A DNA stretch of 64,000 bases, from the NCBI RefSeq assembly GCF_025753855.1, contig NZ_JAOWPT010000005.1, positions 419,391 through 483,390 on the forward strand, written 5' to 3'. The notes beneath the pieces are model-generated. The model was not told the DNA's origin and did not search any database. It was given only the letters and a program-made list of their open reading frames with translations. Shown piece by piece: positions 48,625-59,553 of the stretch. The first letter of the stretch is position 1. Each line of letters begins with the position of its first letter. The stretch comes from Mesorhizobium sp. ZC-5 (GTDB lineage: Bacteria > Pseudomonadota > Alphaproteobacteria > Rhizobiales > Rhizobiaceae). The position numbers and the translations under genes were made by a program.

Positions 48625-49299
48625 CTACTTCGGCAAACTTGTCTCGATGCGGGCAGCGATTTCGGCAAAGCCGCGTTCGCGGGCGTGCTCGAGCGGCGTC
48701 TTCCCGTCACGATCCGCGATGTTCTGCGCGCCGGCATCGACAAGCAGCCCGACGATTTCCTGATAGACGGGGCCGCCGTTGCCCAGGATCACAGCTTCGA
48801 GCAAGGCCGTCCAGCCGAGATTGTTGATGTGATCGATGTCGATGTCCGTGCCGAGCAGAATGCGGATGGTGCTTGGGTGCCCCTTGTCGGCCGCCGGTAT
48901 CAGCGCGGTGCCGCCGTAGCGGTTGGTGTCCTTCAGGTTGGCCTTGCCGGTCGCGAGGATCAGCTTGAGGATCTCGTCACGCCCTTCGGCGCCGGCGTAG
49001 AGGAACGGCGTATCGCTTATGCTGTCCTTGGCATTCACGTCGGCGCCAGCCTCAATCAGCAGTCGGGCGACCTCGACATGATTTCCGCGAGTTGCCAGGA
49101 GCAGCGGCGTTCTTCCCTCGCCGTCACGGCTGTCGATTGGCGTCTGGGCAGCCAGAAGTTCGCCAACCTTGGCAGCATCGCCGTTACCGGCGGCTTGAAG
49201 AAGCATCGTTTCACCCGTTCCGTTCTGCGCCCCAGCGCTGCTCACCAGGAGGATCGCCAGGACGAGGAACAGCAACAAGTTCAGCGGCGATCGGTTCAT
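48625..49299 (-). CDS. Exported ankyrin repeat protein
   Basis: The 224-residue protein has a signal peptide (residues 1-25, LLLFLVLAILLVSSAGAQ) and about five ankyrin repeats with the pattern GRTPLLLATRGNHVEVARLL, IEAGADVNAKD and GKTPLEHARERG. It should be a periplasmic protein-interaction protein. ATG 49299 is preferred; the longer frame to 49464 crosses the rplQ terminator. Confidence 0.9.
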   Translation of the reverse strand: MNRSPLNLLLFLVLAILLVSSAGAQNGTGETMLLQAAGNGDAAKVGELLAAQTPIDSRDGEGRTPLLLATRGNHVEVARLLIEAGADVNAKDSISDTPFLYAGAEGRDEILKLILATGKANLKDTNRYGGTALIPAADKGHPSTIRILLGTDIDIDHINNLGWTALLEAVILGNGGPVYQEIVGLLVDAGAQNIADRDGKTPLEHARERGFAEIAARIETSLPK

Positions 49300-49346
49300 G
49301 GGTCTCTTCAACCGGTTTATCCAGCGGATGTAAGGCCCGGGCATGA

Positions 49347-49373
49347 AAAGCAAAAGGGGCCTTGCGGCCCCTT
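49347..49373 (-). terminator. Terminator of the ribosomal superoperon
   Basis: On the minus strand AAGGGGCC GCAA GGCCCCTT is followed by TTGCTTTT, 30 bases past the rplQ stop. Confidence 0.85.
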
Positions 49374-49402
49374 CAAGTCTTTCAAGAAAAACGAAACGAC
49401 GC

Positions 49403-49834
49403 TTATGCCGCTTCGGCTTCCTCGTTGACGCCTTCGGCTTCAAGGCGGGCGCGGTCACCGGCACCCTTGGCCGAGGTGTCGCGATCGACGAACTCGATGA
49501 CGGCCATCGCGGCGTTGTCGCCGTGGCGGAAGCCCGCCTTCATGATGCGCAGATAGCCGCCGTTGCGCGAGGCATAGCGCGGCGCGATCGTGTCGAACAG
49601 GCGCTTCACCAGGGCCTCATTGCGGATCTGCGCGATCGCCTGGCGGCGGGCATGCAGATCGCCGCGCTTGCCCAGCGTGACGAGCTTCTCGACGATCGGA
49701 CGCAGGTCCTTCGCCTTCTGCAAGGTGGTGACGATCTGCTCGTGCTCGATCAGCGAACCCGAGAGGTTCGCAAAAAGAGCCTTGCGGTGGCTAACGCTGC
49801 GGCCAAGCCGGCGGCCGGTAAATCCATGGCGCAT
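49403..49834 (-). CDS. rplQ: Ribosomal protein L17
   Basis: Large-subunit protein near the tunnel exit. The 143 residues begin [20 protein letters not shown], then [14 protein letters not shown]; an acidic tail ([13 protein letters not shown]) extends past the E. coli length, as in other alphaproteobacteria. Last gene of the rpsM-rpsK-rpoA-rplQ unit. Confidence 0.97.
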   Translation of the reverse strand: MRHGFTGRRLGRSVSHRKALFANLSGSLIEHEQIVTTLQKAKDLRPIVEKLVTLGKRGDLHARRQAIAQIRNEALVKRLFDTIAPRYASRNGGYLRIMKAGFRHGDNAAMAVIEFVDRDTSAKGAGDRARLEAEGVNEEAEAA

Positions 49835-49938
49835 GGCTTTTCTCCTTCAATCCTGGTTCTGAGGCTTACGCCTCGGTTCTTTCAGGAGCCTGCCTCGCCG
49901 GCCGCCGGTTCCTTACCGGCGTTCGGTCAAGAACATGC

Positions 49939-50949
49939 TCAATACTGGTCTTCGTAACGCTTGGCGAGATCTTCGATGTTCTCCGGCGGCCAATCCGGCA
50001 CTTCCATGCCGAGATGCAGGCCCATGGCGGCGAGCACTTCCTTGATCTCGTTCAGCGACTTGCGGCCGAAGTTCGGGGTGCGCAGCATCTCCGCCTCGGT
50101 CTTTTGGATCAGGTCGCCGATATAGACGATGTTGTCGTTCTTCAGGCAGTTGGCCGAACGCACCGAAAGCTCGAGCTCGTCGACCTTCTTGAGCAGCGCC
50201 GGGTTGAACGCCAATTCGGTGACCTGCTCTTCGGCCACGGCCTTCTGCGGCTCGTCGAAATTGACGAACAGGCCGAGCTGGTCCTGCAGGATGCGGGCTG
50301 CGAACGCCACGGCGTCCTCGCCCGAGATCGAACCGTCGGTCTCGATCGTCATGGTCAGCTTGTCATAGTCGAGAACCTGGCCCTCGCGGGTGTTTTCGAC
50401 CTTGTAGGAGACCTTCTTGACCGGCGAATACAGCGAGTCGACCGGGATCAGGCCGATCGGCGCGTCTTCGGCGCGGTTGCGGTCAGCCGGCACGTAACCC
50501 TTGCCGGTGTCGACAGTGAACTCCATACGTATCTCGGCGCCCTCGTCGAGCGTGCAGATCACGTGGTCGGGATTGAGGATCTCGACGTCGCCGACCGTCT
50601 GGATGTCGCCGGCCGTGACGGCGCCCGGACCCTGCTTGCGCACGACCATGCGCTTGGGGCCGTCGCCTTCCATCTTGATGGCGATTTCCTTGATGTTGAG
50701 CACGATGTCGGTGACGTCTTCGCGCACGCCGGCGATCGAGGAGAATTCATGCAGCACGCCGTCGATCTGCACCGCGGTCACCGCGGCGCCGCGCAGCGAC
50801 GACAAAAGCACGCGGCGCAGCGCGTTGCCGAGCGTCAGGCCGAAACCCCGCTCCAGCGGCTCAGCGACGAGCGTGGTGAGGGTCTTCTTCTTCGAAGAAA
50901 ACTCGATCTTGTTCGGCTTGATCAGTTCTTGCCAATTTTTCTGGATCAT
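49939..50949 (-). CDS. rpoA: RNA polymerase subunit alpha
   Basis: Scaffold for polymerase assembly and target of activators and UP elements. The 336 residues include the N-terminal dimerisation domain ([19 protein letters not shown]) and the C-terminal domain with [20 protein letters not shown] and [19 protein letters not shown] 50949 gives [13 protein letters not shown], the family start; the longer frame adds nine unlikely residues. Confidence 0.98.
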   Translation of the reverse strand: MIQKNWQELIKPNKIEFSSKKKTLTTLVAEPLERGFGLTLGNALRRVLLSSLRGAAVTAVQIDGVLHEFSSIAGVREDVTDIVLNIKEIAIKMEGDGPKRMVVRKQGPGAVTAGDIQTVGDVEILNPDHVICTLDEGAEIRMEFTVDTGKGYVPADRNRAEDAPIGLIPVDSLYSPVKKVSYKVENTREGQVLDYDKLTMTIETDGSISGEDAVAFAARILQDQLGLFVNFDEPQKAVAEEQVTELAFNPALLKKVDELELSVRSANCLKNDNIVYIGDLIQKTEAEMLRTPNFGRKSLNEIKEVLAAMGLHLGMEVPDWPPENIEDLAKRYEDQY

Positions 50950-51052
50950 TCGTTCTTCCTTCCGGTTCCCTGCCACTATCCAATCGTGACAGGTGATCTG
51001 GAAAACCGCAGAGAAGCGCCGTGGCGCCCATGCAGTGGTGAATTTCTAAGTC

Positions 51053-51442
51053 CTAGACGCGGCGCTTCTTGCGCGGACGGCAGCCATTGTGCGGGATCGG
51101 CGTCACATCGCGGATCGACGTGATGGTGAAGCCCGCGGCCTGCAGCGCGCGAAGGGCCGACTCACGGCCCGAACCCGGACCGCAAACCTCGACCTCGAGC
51201 ATGCGCATGCCGTGTTCCTGCGCCTTCTTGGCGACGTCTTCGGCGGCCATCTGCGCGGCGAACGGGGTCGACTTGCGCGAGCCCTTGAAGCCCTGTGCAC
51301 CGGCCGACGACCAGGCGATCGAATTGCCCTGCGCGTCGGTGATGGTGATCATCGTGTTGTTGAAGGTCGAGTTGACGTGGGCAACGCCCGACGAGATGTT
51401 TTTGCGTTCGCGGCGGCGAACACGACCGGCTTCCTTGGCCAT
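51053..51442 (-). CDS. rpsK: Ribosomal protein S11
   Basis: Platform protein of the small subunit that contacts mRNA near the E site. The 129 residues include [20 protein letters not shown] and the end [16 protein letters not shown]. It is separated from rpsM by a 144-base gap that contains a long hairpin (51502-51581), which is unusual within this operon. Confidence 0.98.
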   Translation of the reverse strand: MAKEAGRVRRRERKNISSGVAHVNSTFNNTMITITDAQGNSIAWSSAGAQGFKGSRKSTPFAAQMAAEDVAKKAQEHGMRMLEVEVCGPGSGRESALRALQAAGFTITSIRDVTPIPHNGCRPRKKRRV

Positions 51443-51501
51443 GGTAGTCCTTCCAGTTGATCTCTACACCGCCGTAATGCCAGCGGCTACACCAGGACTA
51501 G

Positions 51502-51581
51502 GGGAGTAGGGGAATAAGGGAGTATGGGAATGGGTCAGACCCGTCGTCCCTACTCGCCTATTCCCTTACTCCCCTACTCCC
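51502..51581. repeat. 80-base imperfect inverted repeat of GGGAGTA/GGGAATA units between rpsM and rpsK
   Basis: The left arm (51502-51535) is built of GGGAGTAG, GGGAATAA and GGGAGTAT units and the right arm (51547-51581) of their complements, with about 80 percent pairing over 34 bases around GGGTCAGACCC. Such purine-rich tandem units occur in intergenic DNA of mesorhizobia in my recollection. Confidence 0.85.
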
Positions 51582-51586
51582 TCAAA

Positions 51587-51955
51587 TTACTTCTTCTTGC
51601 CGGCGATCGCCTTGGCCGGACCCTTGCGGGTGCGCGCATTCGTATGCGTGCGCTGGCCACGAACCGGCAGCGAGCGACGATGGCGCAGGCCGCGGTAGCA
51701 GCCGAGGTCCATCAGGCGCTTGATGTTCATCGAGACTTCGCGGCGCAGGTCGCCTTCGACCTGATAGTCGCGGTCGATGGTCTCGCGGATCTGCAGGACT
51801 TCGGCGTCGGTCAGCTGGTTGACGCGGCGCTCTGCCGGGATGCCGACCTTCTCGACGATCTCGGACGCGAACTTCGCGCCGATGCCGTGAATGTACTGCA
51901 GCGCGATGATGACGCGCTTGTTGGTAGGAATATTGACGCCGGCTATACGAGCCAT
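51587..51955 (-). CDS. rpsM: Ribosomal protein S13
   Basis: Head protein of the small subunit that touches the P-site tRNA and bridges the subunits. The 122 residues start [20 protein letters not shown] and end with a basic tail ([14 protein letters not shown]). ATG 51955 was chosen from this family start. A promoter lies 145-173 bases upstream, after adk. Confidence 0.97.
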   Translation of the reverse strand: MARIAGVNIPTNKRVIIALQYIHGIGAKFASEIVEKVGIPAERRVNQLTDAEVLQIRETIDRDYQVEGDLRREVSMNIKRLMDLGCYRGLRHRRSLPVRGQRTHTNARTRKGPAKAIAGKKK

Positions 51956-52099
51956 CTTCTTCTCCATGTGGACCGGTCTAGCCGGTGATTGTTGTTGACC
52001 CGCGTCCGGTGGAGGCCGGCCCTTGCGGGGTTCTCTTGTCAAAGCGGCGGCAATGCCCTCGCGGACCAGCCAGCCATATGCCTGAATGGGAGACGGGCC

Positions 52100-52128
52100 G
52101 CTATAGTCCAGCGGACCGAAACAGTCAA
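52100..52128 (-). promoter_or_regulatory. Candidate internal promoter of rpsM-rpsK-rpoA-rplQ
   Basis: On the minus strand TTGACT (52128-52123) and TATAGC (52105-52100) are spaced by exactly 17 bases in the gap after adk. This would let the alpha operon be transcribed apart from the long upstream unit. Confidence 0.65.
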
Positions 52129-52138
52129 CTGGCCTTAT

Positions 52139-52735
52139 CTATTTTCTATGACTGCTCTTTTCAAGCAGCGCTTCGATTTCGGCAGTCACCGTATCCATGT
52201 CGGCCATGCCGTCGACGCCCTTGAGCAGTCCCTTGGCATAATAATAGCCGATCAGCGGCGCCGTCTTCTTGTAATACTCGCGCAAGCGCTCCGGAAACAC
52301 CGCGGGATCGTCATCCTTGCGCACCGGTTTGCCGGCGGCCCTGGTTTCTTCCGCCCGCTTGGCGATGCGGCCGACCAGCACCTTGTCGTCAACCACCAGT
52401 TCGATGACCACGTCGAGCGCGAGGTCACGCTCATCGAGCATCTTGCCCACCGAATCGGCCTGCACCAGCGTGCGCGGATAGCCGTCCAGGATGAAACCCT
52501 TCGCGCAGTCCTTCTGGTCGATGCGTTCGGCAACGATCGCATTGACGATCTCGTCCGAGACGAGCTCGCCGGCATCCATCACCGCCTTGGCCTTGAGACC
52601 GATCGGGGTTTTAGCCGCAACGGCAGCGCGCAGCATGTCGCCAGTGGAGAGCTGAGGTATGCCGTACTTTTCTACCAGTCTCTGTGCTTGCGTCCCCTTG
52701 CCCGCCCCCGGCGGCCCAAGCAAAATCAGCCTCAT
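52139..52735 (-). CDS. adk: Adenylate kinase, short type
   Basis: Interconverts ATP plus AMP and two ADP. The 198-residue protein has the P-loop [25 protein letters not shown], the [10 protein letters not shown] motif and a short lid without the zinc cysteines. It overlaps the secY stop by four bases (ATGA). Confidence 0.97.
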   Translation of the reverse strand: MRLILLGPPGAGKGTQAQRLVEKYGIPQLSTGDMLRAAVAAKTPIGLKAKAVMDAGELVSDEIVNAIVAERIDQKDCAKGFILDGYPRTLVQADSVGKMLDERDLALDVVIELVVDDKVLVGRIAKRAEETRAAGKPVRKDDDPAVFPERLREYYKKTAPLIGYYYAKGLLKGVDGMADMDTVTAEIEALLEKSSHRK

Positions 52736-54072
52736 CTTCCCCTCTTGCCCCCCCGGAGCTTCGACTTCTTGATAAGCCCCTCATACTGGTGGGCAATCAG
52801 GTGACCCTGGATCTGCGCAACCGTGTCGAGCGTGACGCTCACCACGATCAGCAGCGATGTGCCACCCAGATAGAACGGAACGCCGGTCGCCGATATTAGA
52901 AATTCGGGCAACATGCAGACGAGAACCAGATAGATCGCGCCGACCACCGTGATGCGGGTCAGCACGTAGTCGATGTATTCGGCGGTGCGCTCGCCGGGAC
53001 GGTAGCCCGGGATGAAGCCGGAATGCTTCTTCAGCTGGTCTGCGGTGTCTTTCGGGTTGAAGACGATCGCCGTGTAGAAGAAGGCGAAGAAGACGATCAT
53101 GCCGGCATAAGCCAGCATGTAGAGCGGCTGGCCGTGGCCGAGTGCCGCGATGATGCCGGACGCCCAGCCCGGCAGCGTCGTCTGGTCGGAGAAGCCCGCC
53201 AGCGTCGCCGGCAGCAGAAGCAGCGACGAGGCGAAGATCGGCGGAATGACGCCGGCCGTGTTGAGCTTCAGCGGCAGGTGCGAGGTGTCGCCCTGGAACA
53301 TGCGGTTGCCGACCTGGCGCTTCGGATACTGGATGAGCAATCGGCGCTGGGCGCGCTCGAAGAACACGATCAGCGCGATCACGACGACCGCGAGAACGAT
53401 GATCGCCAGAATGAGGCCCGTCGACAGCGCGCCGGTGCGGCCGAGTTCGAGCGTGCCGCTGAGCGCCGAAGGCAGGCCCGCGACGATGCCGGCGAAGATG
53501 ATCAGCGAAATACCGTTGCCGATGCCGCGCGCGGTGATCTGCTCACCCAGCCACATCAGGAACATGGTGCCGCCGACCAGGGTGATCACCGCCGATGTAC
53601 GGAAGAACCAGCCCGGATCGGTCACGATGTTATTACCGCTCTCGAGGCCGGCGGAAATCCCGTAGGCCTGCACCAGCGCCAGGAGCACGGTGCCGTAGCG
53701 GGTATACTGGTTGATGACCTTGCGGCCCTGTTCGCCTTCCTTCTTCAGCGCTTCGAGCGACGGAACGACCGACGTCATCAGCTGCATGATGATGGATGCG
53801 GAGATGTAAGGCATGATGCCGAGCGCGAAGATCGCCATACGCTCGACGGCACCGCCCGAAAACATGTTGAACATGCCGAGCACGCCGCTGCTCTGCTGGG
53901 TGAATGCCTGCGCAAACGCCTCCGGATTGATGCCGGGCAGCGGGATGTAGGTGCCGAGGCGGTAGACGAGCAAGGCGCCGAGCGTGAACCAGATGCGTTT
54001 CTTGAGGTCTTCCGCCTTGGCGAAAGCCGCAAAATTCAGATTGGAAGCAAGTTGTTCAGCAGCCGATGCCAT
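52732..54072 (-). CDS. secY: Protein translocase subunit SecY
   Basis: Channel of the Sec translocon. The 446-residue protein has ten hydrophobic segments, starting with [25 protein letters not shown], plus [15 protein letters not shown] and the cytoplasmic loops that contact SecA and ribosome ([15 protein letters not shown] and [11 protein letters not shown]). It lies between rplO and adk in the usual spc order. Confidence 0.98.
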   Translation of the reverse strand: MASAAEQLASNLNFAAFAKAEDLKKRIWFTLGALLVYRLGTYIPLPGINPEAFAQAFTQQSSGVLGMFNMFSGGAVERMAIFALGIMPYISASIIMQLMTSVVPSLEALKKEGEQGRKVINQYTRYGTVLLALVQAYGISAGLESGNNIVTDPGWFFRTSAVITLVGGTMFLMWLGEQITARGIGNGISLIIFAGIVAGLPSALSGTLELGRTGALSTGLILAIIVLAVVVIALIVFFERAQRRLLIQYPKRQVGNRMFQGDTSHLPLKLNTAGVIPPIFASSLLLLPATLAGFSDQTTLPGWASGIIAALGHGQPLYMLAYAGMIVFFAFFYTAIVFNPKDTADQLKKHSGFIPGYRPGERTAEYIDYVLTRITVVGAIYLVLVCMLPEFLISATGVPFYLGGTSLLIVVSVTLDTVAQIQGHLIAHQYEGLIKKSKLRGGKRGR

Positions 54073-54203
54073 GCAAACTCTCCGCTCGATCGCGCTGCGG
54101 ACTCCCAGGCGGGAAGCGCGTATCAGGAAGCCACGAGATAGGCTTCGCCCGTCAAAGATGCAAGCGGCGGCGATCCCCTCGCCGCCGCCCGATCAAAGAC
54201 CCG

Positions 54204-54677
54204 TTACTCGGCGGCTGCCTGTTCCGGCAGTTTCACCGATCCCCCGGCCTTTTCGACCTTTTCGATCGCGGTCTTGGACGCGCCGGCGATGTCGAATGCC
54301 AGCTTCGCCTTCAGTTCGCCGTCGCCGAGCAGGCGCACGCCGTCCTTGGCGCGGCGCAGAACGCCAGCCTTGATCAGCGATTCGACCGTCACGGTCTCCT
54401 TGGCGTCGAGCTTCTTGGCATCGACGGCGGCCTGAACGCGCGCCAGCGAAACCGTGTTGAAGTCCTTGGCGAAGATGTTCTTGAAGCCGCGCTTCGGCAG
54501 ACGCCGGTAAAGCGGCATCTGGCCACCTTCGAAGCCGTTGATGGCGACGCCGGAACGGGCCTTCTGACCCTTCACGCCGCGGCCCGCGGTCTTGCCGGAG
54601 CCGGAGCCGATGCCGCGGCCGAGGCGCTTCTTGGAATGCGTCGCGCCTTCGTTGTCACGCAGATCATTGAGTTTCAT
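54204..54677 (-). CDS. rplO: Ribosomal protein L15
   Basis: Late-assembling large-subunit protein. The 157 residues begin [20 protein letters not shown] and carry the glycine-rich [19 protein letters not shown]. It follows rpmD by 22 bases. Confidence 0.98.
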   Translation of the reverse strand: MKLNDLRDNEGATHSKKRLGRGIGSGSGKTAGRGVKGQKARSGVAINGFEGGQMPLYRRLPKRGFKNIFAKDFNTVSLARVQAAVDAKKLDAKETVTVESLIKAGVLRRAKDGVRLLGDGELKAKLAFDIAGASKTAIEKVEKAGGSVKLPEQAAAE

Positions 54678-54699
54678 GACTGTTCTCCTGCGCTCTGGC

Positions 54700-54897
54700 T
54701 CAGGCCTCGTCCACGACGCGGACGAGGTGCTGAACGGCGGCGATCATGCCGCGCACCGAAGGCGTATCTTCGAGGGTGCGCTTGCGATGCATCTTGTTGA
54801 GGCCGAGACCGACCAGCGTCGCGCGCTGCTCCTTCGGCCGGCGGATCGGGCTGCCGATCTGCTCGACGGTAATCGTCTTGGTTGCTTTCTTGGCCAT
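54700..54897 (-). CDS. rpmD: Ribosomal protein L30
   Basis: Small large-subunit protein of 65 residues with [20 protein letters not shown] and [20 protein letters not shown]. It lies between rpsE and rplO. Confidence 0.97.
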   Translation of the reverse strand: MAKKATKTITVEQIGSPIRRPKEQRATLVGLGLNKMHRKRTLEDTPSVRGMIAAVQHLVRVVDEA

Positions 54898-54921
54898 GGC
54901 GGTAATCCTTGGTCCTTGCGA

Positions 54922-55488
54922 CTATTCTTCGGCAGCGACGGCGGTGCCGCGGCGTGCCTGGAGCGTCGAGTACTTGATGCCGCGCTGCGCTGCCACATCC
55001 TTCGGATGCAGCTGGCTCTTCAACGCGTCGAAAGTGGCGCGAACCATGTTGTACGGGTTCGACGAGCCCATCGACTTGGCGACGACGTCGTGCATGCCGA
55101 GCGTCTCGAAGACAGCGCGCATCGGACCACCGGCGATGATGCCGGTACCCGGCTTGGCGGCGCGCAGCAGGACGCGGCCAGCGCCCCAGCGGCCTTCGAC
55201 GTCGTGATGCAGCGTACGGCCCGAGCGCAGCGGCACGAAGATCAGATCGCGCTTGGCCGACTCAGTCGCCTTGCGGATCGCCTCCGGCACTTCGCGCGCC
55301 TTGCCGTGACCAAAGCCGACGCGGCCCTTCTGGTCGCCAACGACGACGAGTGCGGCAAAACCGAACCGCCGGCCGCCCTTGACGACCTTGGCGACGCGGT
55401 TGATGTGGACGAGCTTGTCGACGAATTCGCTGTCGCGCTCTTCACGGTCACGGCCGCCGCGGCGGTCGTCCCTACGTTCTTGTGCCAT
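54922..55488 (-). CDS. rpsE: Ribosomal protein S5
   Basis: Small-subunit protein at the mRNA entry, important for accuracy. The 188 residues include [34 protein letters not shown] and a C-terminal [17 protein letters not shown]. The Arg/Asp-rich N-terminus ([17 protein letters not shown]) is an extension seen in alphaproteobacteria. Confidence 0.98.
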   Translation of the reverse strand: MAQERRDDRRGGRDREERDSEFVDKLVHINRVAKVVKGGRRFGFAALVVVGDQKGRVGFGHGKAREVPEAIRKATESAKRDLIFVPLRSGRTLHHDVEGRWGAGRVLLRAAKPGTGIIAGGPMRAVFETLGMHDVVAKSMGSSNPYNMVRATFDALKSQLHPKDVAAQRGIKYSTLQARRGTAVAAEE

Positions 55489-55564
55489 TATCCTGTTCCT
55501 TATTCTTTTCCGGAAGCACGGGGTTGATGATGATCCGGCGCCCTTTGGGTCACCGGACCGGTTG

Positions 55565-55927
55565 CTAGAAGCTCAGGCCGCCTTCGCGGGCGGCTTCGGC
55601 CAGCGCCTTGACGCGGCCGTGGTAAATGTACGGGCCGCGATCGAAGACGACGTTCTTGATGCCGGCCTTCGAGGCGCGCTCGGCAAGCAGCTTGCCGACG
55701 GCGGCGGCGGCGGCGGAATCGGCGCCGGTCTTCAGCGAGCCCTTGAGATCCTTCTCGAGGGTCGAAGCGGCGGCAACGGTGTGGCCGTTCGAATCGTCGA
55801 TGATCTGCGCATAGATATGCTTCGACGAGCGATGCACCGACAGGCGCGGACGATCGCCGGACACTTTCTTGAGCTGGCGGCGAACACGCTGGGCGCGGCG
55901 CTGGGTGGTCTCTTTCGGGGATGCCAT
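55565..55927 (-). CDS. rplR: Ribosomal protein L18
   Basis: Binds 5S rRNA in the central protuberance. The 120 residues include [33 protein letters not shown] and the end [20 protein letters not shown]. It follows rplF. Confidence 0.98.
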   Translation of the reverse strand: MASPKETTQRRAQRVRRQLKKVSGDRPRLSVHRSSKHIYAQIIDDSNGHTVAAASTLEKDLKGSLKTGADSAAAAAVGKLLAERASKAGIKNVVFDRGPYIYHGRVKALAEAAREGGLSF

Positions 55928-56017
55928 AGTATTCGTTCCTTGCCTTCAGAAAACGGGGCCGGCCATATGCGGTAGGCTGGAATGCCTCCCGCGACCGCGC
56001 CCCGCGGCGTTGTGGTC

Positions 56018-56551
56018 TTACTTCTTCTTGCCTTCCTTGCGGACGATCTTCTCGCCCGCATAGCGCACGCCCTTGCCCTTGTAAGGCTCCGGCGGACGGT
56101 ACTCGCGGATTTCCGCGGCAACCTGGCCGACCTGCTGCTTGTCGATGCCGCTGACCGTGATCTCGGTCGGCTTGCCGACGCTGATCGTGATGCCTTCCGG
56201 CGTCTGGTAGACGACCTCGTGGCTGAAGCCAAGCGCCAGCTGCAGGTTCTTGCCCTGCATGGCGGCGCGATAGCCGACGCCGGTGATCTCGAGCTTCTTC
56301 TCGAAGCCGTCCTTCACACCCTGCAGGATGTTGACGATCTGCGTGCGCGACATGCCCCACTTGGAGCGCGCCACCTTTGTCTGGTCCTTCGGCTGAACGG
56401 CAATCTCGCCATTCTCCATCTTGACCAGCACTTCGTCGTTGACCACGAACTTCAGCTCGCCCTTCGGACCCTTCGCCGAGACGGTCTGGCCGTCGACGGT
56501 CGCGGTCACGCCTTGCGGCAGCTGAACGGGTTTCTTGCCAATACGAGACAT
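56018..56551 (-). CDS. rplF: Ribosomal protein L6
   Basis: Large-subunit protein near the factor-binding site. The 177 residues start [20 protein letters not shown] and end [20 protein letters not shown] and two more lysines. Two related beta domains give the usual length. Confidence 0.98.
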   Translation of the reverse strand: MSRIGKKPVQLPQGVTATVDGQTVSAKGPKGELKFVVNDEVLVKMENGEIAVQPKDQTKVARSKWGMSRTQIVNILQGVKDGFEKKLEITGVGYRAAMQGKNLQLALGFSHEVVYQTPEGITISVGKPTEITVSGIDKQQVGQVAAEIREYRPPEPYKGKGVRYAGEKIVRKEGKKK

Positions 56552-56591
56552 TTTCTTGTCCTCGTTCCTGTTCTTTTTTCAGTCGGCCCGA

Positions 56592-56990
56592 TCAGAAGAT
56601 CTGGCAGAGGATTTCGCCGCCGACATTCTGTTCGCGCGCTTCATGGTCGGCCATCACGCCCTTCGGGGTCGAAAGGATCGAGATGCCCAGGCCGTTGGCG
56701 ACCGACGGGATCGACTTGACCGAAACATAGACGCGACGGCCCGGCTTCGAGACGCGGGCGATCTCGCGGATCACCGGCTGGCCTTCGTAGTACTTCAGCT
56801 CGATCTCGATTTCCGACTTGCCGTTGTCGAAGTCGGTCTGGCTGTAGTCGCGGATATAGCCTTCCGACTTCAGCACGTCGAGAACACGGGCGCGCAAACG
56901 CGAGGCCGGCGTCGAGACCTTGGTCTTCTTGCGGCCATAGGCGTTGCGGATGCGGGTCAGCATATCGCCGAGAGGATCACTCAATGACAT
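56592..56990 (-). CDS. rpsH: Ribosomal protein S8
   Basis: Binds 16S rRNA helix 21 and, in E. coli, its own operon mRNA. The 132 residues begin [20 protein letters not shown] and end [16 protein letters not shown]. Confidence 0.98.
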   Translation of the reverse strand: MSLSDPLGDMLTRIRNAYGRKKTKVSTPASRLRARVLDVLKSEGYIRDYSQTDFDNGKSEIEIELKYYEGQPVIREIARVSKPGRRVYVSVKSIPSVANGLGISILSTPKGVMADHEAREQNVGGEILCQIF

Positions 56991-57002
56991 TGTTCGTCCT
57001 CC

Positions 57003-57308
57003 TTACCAGCTGGACTTGACGAGGCCGGGGATCGCACCCGTATTCCCGAGATCGCGAAGCGCGATACGGGACACCTTCAGCTTGCGGTAATAGGCGCGCG
57101 GACGGCCGGTTACTTCGCAGCGGTTGCGGATGCGGGTCTTGGCCGAATTGCGCGGCAGGGCAGCAAGCTTGAGCTGGGCGCGGAAGCGCTCCTCGATCGG
57201 CAGCTTCTGGTCCATGACGATCGCCTTCAGGGCCTTACGCTTGGCAGCGTACTGGTCCGTGAGCTTGCGGCGCCTGTTGTTCTTCTCGACTGAGCTGGTC
57301 TTGGCCAT
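57003..57308 (-). CDS. rpsN: Ribosomal protein S14, zinc-free form
   Basis: Head protein of the small subunit. The 101 residues lack the CxxC pairs of the short zinc form and end [21 protein letters not shown] minus none missing, which is the long C-minus form. It lies between rplE and rpsH. Confidence 0.97.
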   Translation of the reverse strand: MAKTSSVEKNNRRRKLTDQYAAKRKALKAIVMDQKLPIEERFRAQLKLAALPRNSAKTRIRNRCEVTGRPRAYYRKLKVSRIALRDLGNTGAIPGLVKSSW

Positions 57309-57335
57309 TTCAGATTTTTCCTTTTCTCGCTGCCG

Positions 57336-57893
57336 TTACTGCCGGAAGGGGAAGTTGAAGGCCTTGAGCAATGCCCGGGCTTCGTCGTCCGTCTTGGCGG
57401 TCGTACAAACGATGATGTCCATTCCCCAGATCTGGTCGACCTTGTCGTAGTTGATCTCGGGAAACACGATGTGTTCCTTGATGCCCATAGCAAAGTTGCC
57501 ACGGCCATCGAAGCTCTTCGGGTTCAGGCCGCGGAAGTCGCGGACGCGCGGCAGCGCGATCGTGACCAGGCGGTCCAGGAACTCGTACATGCGCTCCTTG
57601 CGGAGCGTCACCTTGGTGCCGATCGGCATGTTCTCGCGAACCTTGAAGCCGGCGATCGAGTTGCGGGCCTTGGTCACGACAGCCTTCTGGCCGGCGATCA
57701 TCGTCAGGTCCTCGGCGGCGACCGACGGCTTCTTGGAATCCGCCGTGGCTTCGCCGACACCCATGTTGATGACGATCTTGTCGAGACGCGGAACCTGCAT
57801 CTCGTTCTCGTACTTGAACTGCTCGAGTAGCGCCTTGCGGATCTGCTCGTTGTACTGCTTCTTCAAGCGAGGCTGGTTTTGTGCCTTAGCCAT
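57336..57893 (-). CDS. rplE: Ribosomal protein L5
   Basis: Binds 5S rRNA and contacts P-site tRNA. The 185 residues start [20 protein letters not shown] and include [12 protein letters not shown] and [23 protein letters not shown] 57893 overlaps the rplX end by eight bases; the longer frame to 57977 is read from rplX. Confidence 0.98.
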   Translation of the reverse strand: MAKAQNQPRLKKQYNEQIRKALLEQFKYENEMQVPRLDKIVINMGVGEATADSKKPSVAAEDLTMIAGQKAVVTKARNSIAGFKVRENMPIGTKVTLRKERMYEFLDRLVTIALPRVRDFRGLNPKSFDGRGNFAMGIKEHIVFPEINYDKVDQIWGMDIIVCTTAKTDDEARALLKAFNFPFRQ

Positions 57894-58200
57894 TGATGAC
57901 TTCTCCCGAGCGCTTCGCAACGCGCACTTTCTTGCCGTCCTTCTGGACCTGGAAACCGACGCGGGTCGGCTTGCCATCCTTGGGGTCGGCCAGCGCGATG
58001 TTCGACAGGTGAATCGGCGCTTCCTTGGTAATGATCCCGCCCTCCTGGGACTGGGATTGCTTCTGGTGGCGGCGGATCATGTTGACGCCGCGAACGACAG
58101 CCTTGTCGTCCTTCGGCGCGACGCTGAGCACTTCGCCCGTGCGGCCCTTGTCCTTGCCGGCCAGAACGACGACCTTGTCGCCTTTACGGATCTTCTGCAT
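57886..58200 (-). CDS. rplX: Ribosomal protein L24
   Basis: Assembly initiator protein with a KOW motif ([20 protein letters not shown]). The 104 residues end with [14 protein letters not shown]. Its stop overlaps the start of rplE. Confidence 0.98.
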   Translation of the reverse strand: MQKIRKGDKVVVLAGKDKGRTGEVLSVAPKDDKAVVRGVNMIRRHQKQSQSQEGGIITKEAPIHLSNIALADPKDGKPTRVGFQVQKDGKKVRVAKRSGEVING

Positions 58201-58212
58201 TTTTCCGGCTCC

Positions 58213-58581
58213 TTACAGCACTTCAGGCGCGAGCGAGATGATCTTCATGTGGTTCTTGGCGCGGAGTTCGCGCGGAACCGGTCCAAAGATACGCGTGCCG
58301 ATAGGCTCTTTCTTGTTGTCGACGAGAACGGCTGCGTTCTTGTCGAAACGGATCACGCTGCCGTCCGGGCGGCGGATGTCCTTGGCCGTGCGAACCACGA
58401 CCGCCTTCATCACATCGCCCTTCTTGACGCGGCCGCGCGGAATGGCTTCCTTGATCGACACCACGATGATGTCGCCGACCGAGGCGTATTTCCGCTTCGA
58501 ACCGCCCAGCACCTTGATGCACATGACACGACGGGCGCCGGAATTATCCGCGACGTCGAGGTTTGTTTGCATCTGAATCAT
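58213..58581 (-). CDS. rplN: Ribosomal protein L14
   Basis: Intersubunit bridge protein. The 122 residues start [20 protein letters not shown] and end [19 protein letters not shown]. It is 12 bases upstream of rplX. Confidence 0.98.
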   Translation of the reverse strand: MIQMQTNLDVADNSGARRVMCIKVLGGSKRKYASVGDIIVVSIKEAIPRGRVKKGDVMKAVVVRTAKDIRRPDGSVIRFDKNAAVLVDNKKEPIGTRIFGPVPRELRAKNHMKIISLAPEVL

Positions 58582-58646
58582 GACTGGCCGCCTTCTTCTT
58601 TTCTATCGGGACGGGCGCTGCGCCCTCCCCGGTCAATCCAAATTCG

Positions 58647-58889
58647 TTATTGTGCCTGCGCTTCGGTCACGACGATCCAGCGCTTGTCCTTGGAGATCGG
58701 CTTCGATTCCTGGATAAACACCTGATCGCCCACCTTGCAGGCATTGTTCTCGTCGTGCGCCTTGTACTTCTTCGTCATGCGCACGGTCTTCTTCATCACG
58801 GGATGCGTGAAGCGCCGTTCGACCTTGACGACAACCGTCTTCTCGTTCTTGTCGCTGACGACGGTGCCCTGCAGGATGCGCTTTGGCAT
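58647..58889 (-). CDS. rpsQ: Ribosomal protein S17
   Basis: Primary 16S rRNA binder with an OB fold. The 80 residues begin [20 protein letters not shown] and include VQVRRFTHP-like [14 protein letters not shown] and the end [15 protein letters not shown]. Confidence 0.97.
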   Translation of the reverse strand: MPKRILQGTVVSDKNEKTVVVKVERRFTHPVMKKTVRMTKKYKAHDENNACKVGDQVFIQESKPISKDKRWIVVTEAQAQ

Positions 58890-58899
58890 GTTCGTGTCC

Positions 58900-59097
58900 T
58901 TACTTCTTGCCGGCCGATTTTTCGGCGGCGATCGTCTTGATGCGCGCGATGTCCCTGCGGACCTCCTTCACGCGAGCGGTCTTCTCGAGCTGGCCGGTCG
59001 CCTTCTGGAAGCGCAGGTTGAACTGCTCCTTCTTCAGGCTGGCCAGTTCGTCGTTCAGCTGGTCCGGGCTCTTTGTCCGTACGTCCGAGGCTTTCAT
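58900..59097 (-). CDS. rpmC: Ribosomal protein L29
   Basis: Two-helix protein at the tunnel exit. The 65 residues include [20 protein letters not shown] and [15 protein letters not shown]. It lies between rplP and rpsQ. Confidence 0.97.
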   Translation of the reverse strand: MKASDVRTKSPDQLNDELASLKKEQFNLRFQKATGQLEKTARVKEVRRDIARIKTIAAEKSAGKK

Positions 59098-59112
59098 GGC
59101 TCTCGACCTTCC

Positions 59113-59526
59113 TTATTCTGCGATGCGCTGGATGAAGCGCGTCTTGACCGAGAGCTTGGCGGCGCCCAGGCGCAGCGCTTCACGCGCTATCTCCTCGGAG
59201 ACGCCGTCGATCTCGAACATCACCCGGCCCGGCTTGACCCGGCAGGCCCAGAAATCCACCGCGCCCTTGCCCTTGCCCATGCGGACTTCGGTCGGCTTGG
59301 AGGTCACCGGAACGTCCGGGAAAATACGGATCCACACACGGCCGGCGCGCTTCATCTCGCGGGTGATCGCGCGGCGGGCCGCCTCGATCTCACGCGCGGT
59401 GACGCGGTTCGGTTCCATGGCCTTCAGTCCGAAGCCGCCGAAATCCAGGTTGGTGCCGCCCTTGGCGACGCCGTGGATACGGCCCTTGAACTGCTTGCGG
59501 AACTTTGTGCGCTTTGGCTGCAGCAT
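59113..59526 (-). CDS. rplP: Ribosomal protein L16
   Basis: Contacts the A-site tRNA elbow and organises the peptidyl-transferase centre. The 137 residues begin [19 protein letters not shown] and include [20 protein letters not shown] and [15 protein letters not shown]. Confidence 0.98.
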   Translation of the reverse strand: MLQPKRTKFRKQFKGRIHGVAKGGTNLDFGGFGLKAMEPNRVTAREIEAARRAITREMKRAGRVWIRIFPDVPVTSKPTEVRMGKGKGAVDFWACRVKPGRVMFEIDGVSEEIAREALRLGAAKLSVKTRFIQRIAE

Positions 59527-59553
59527 CTTGTCTACTCCAAATCTTCAATGCGC

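Noticed and set aside
46870-49428. An 852-codon plus-strand frame across rarA, degP-like and ankyrin genes
   Set aside because: It spans three real minus-strand genes; an open antisense frame is expected from high GC at third positions.
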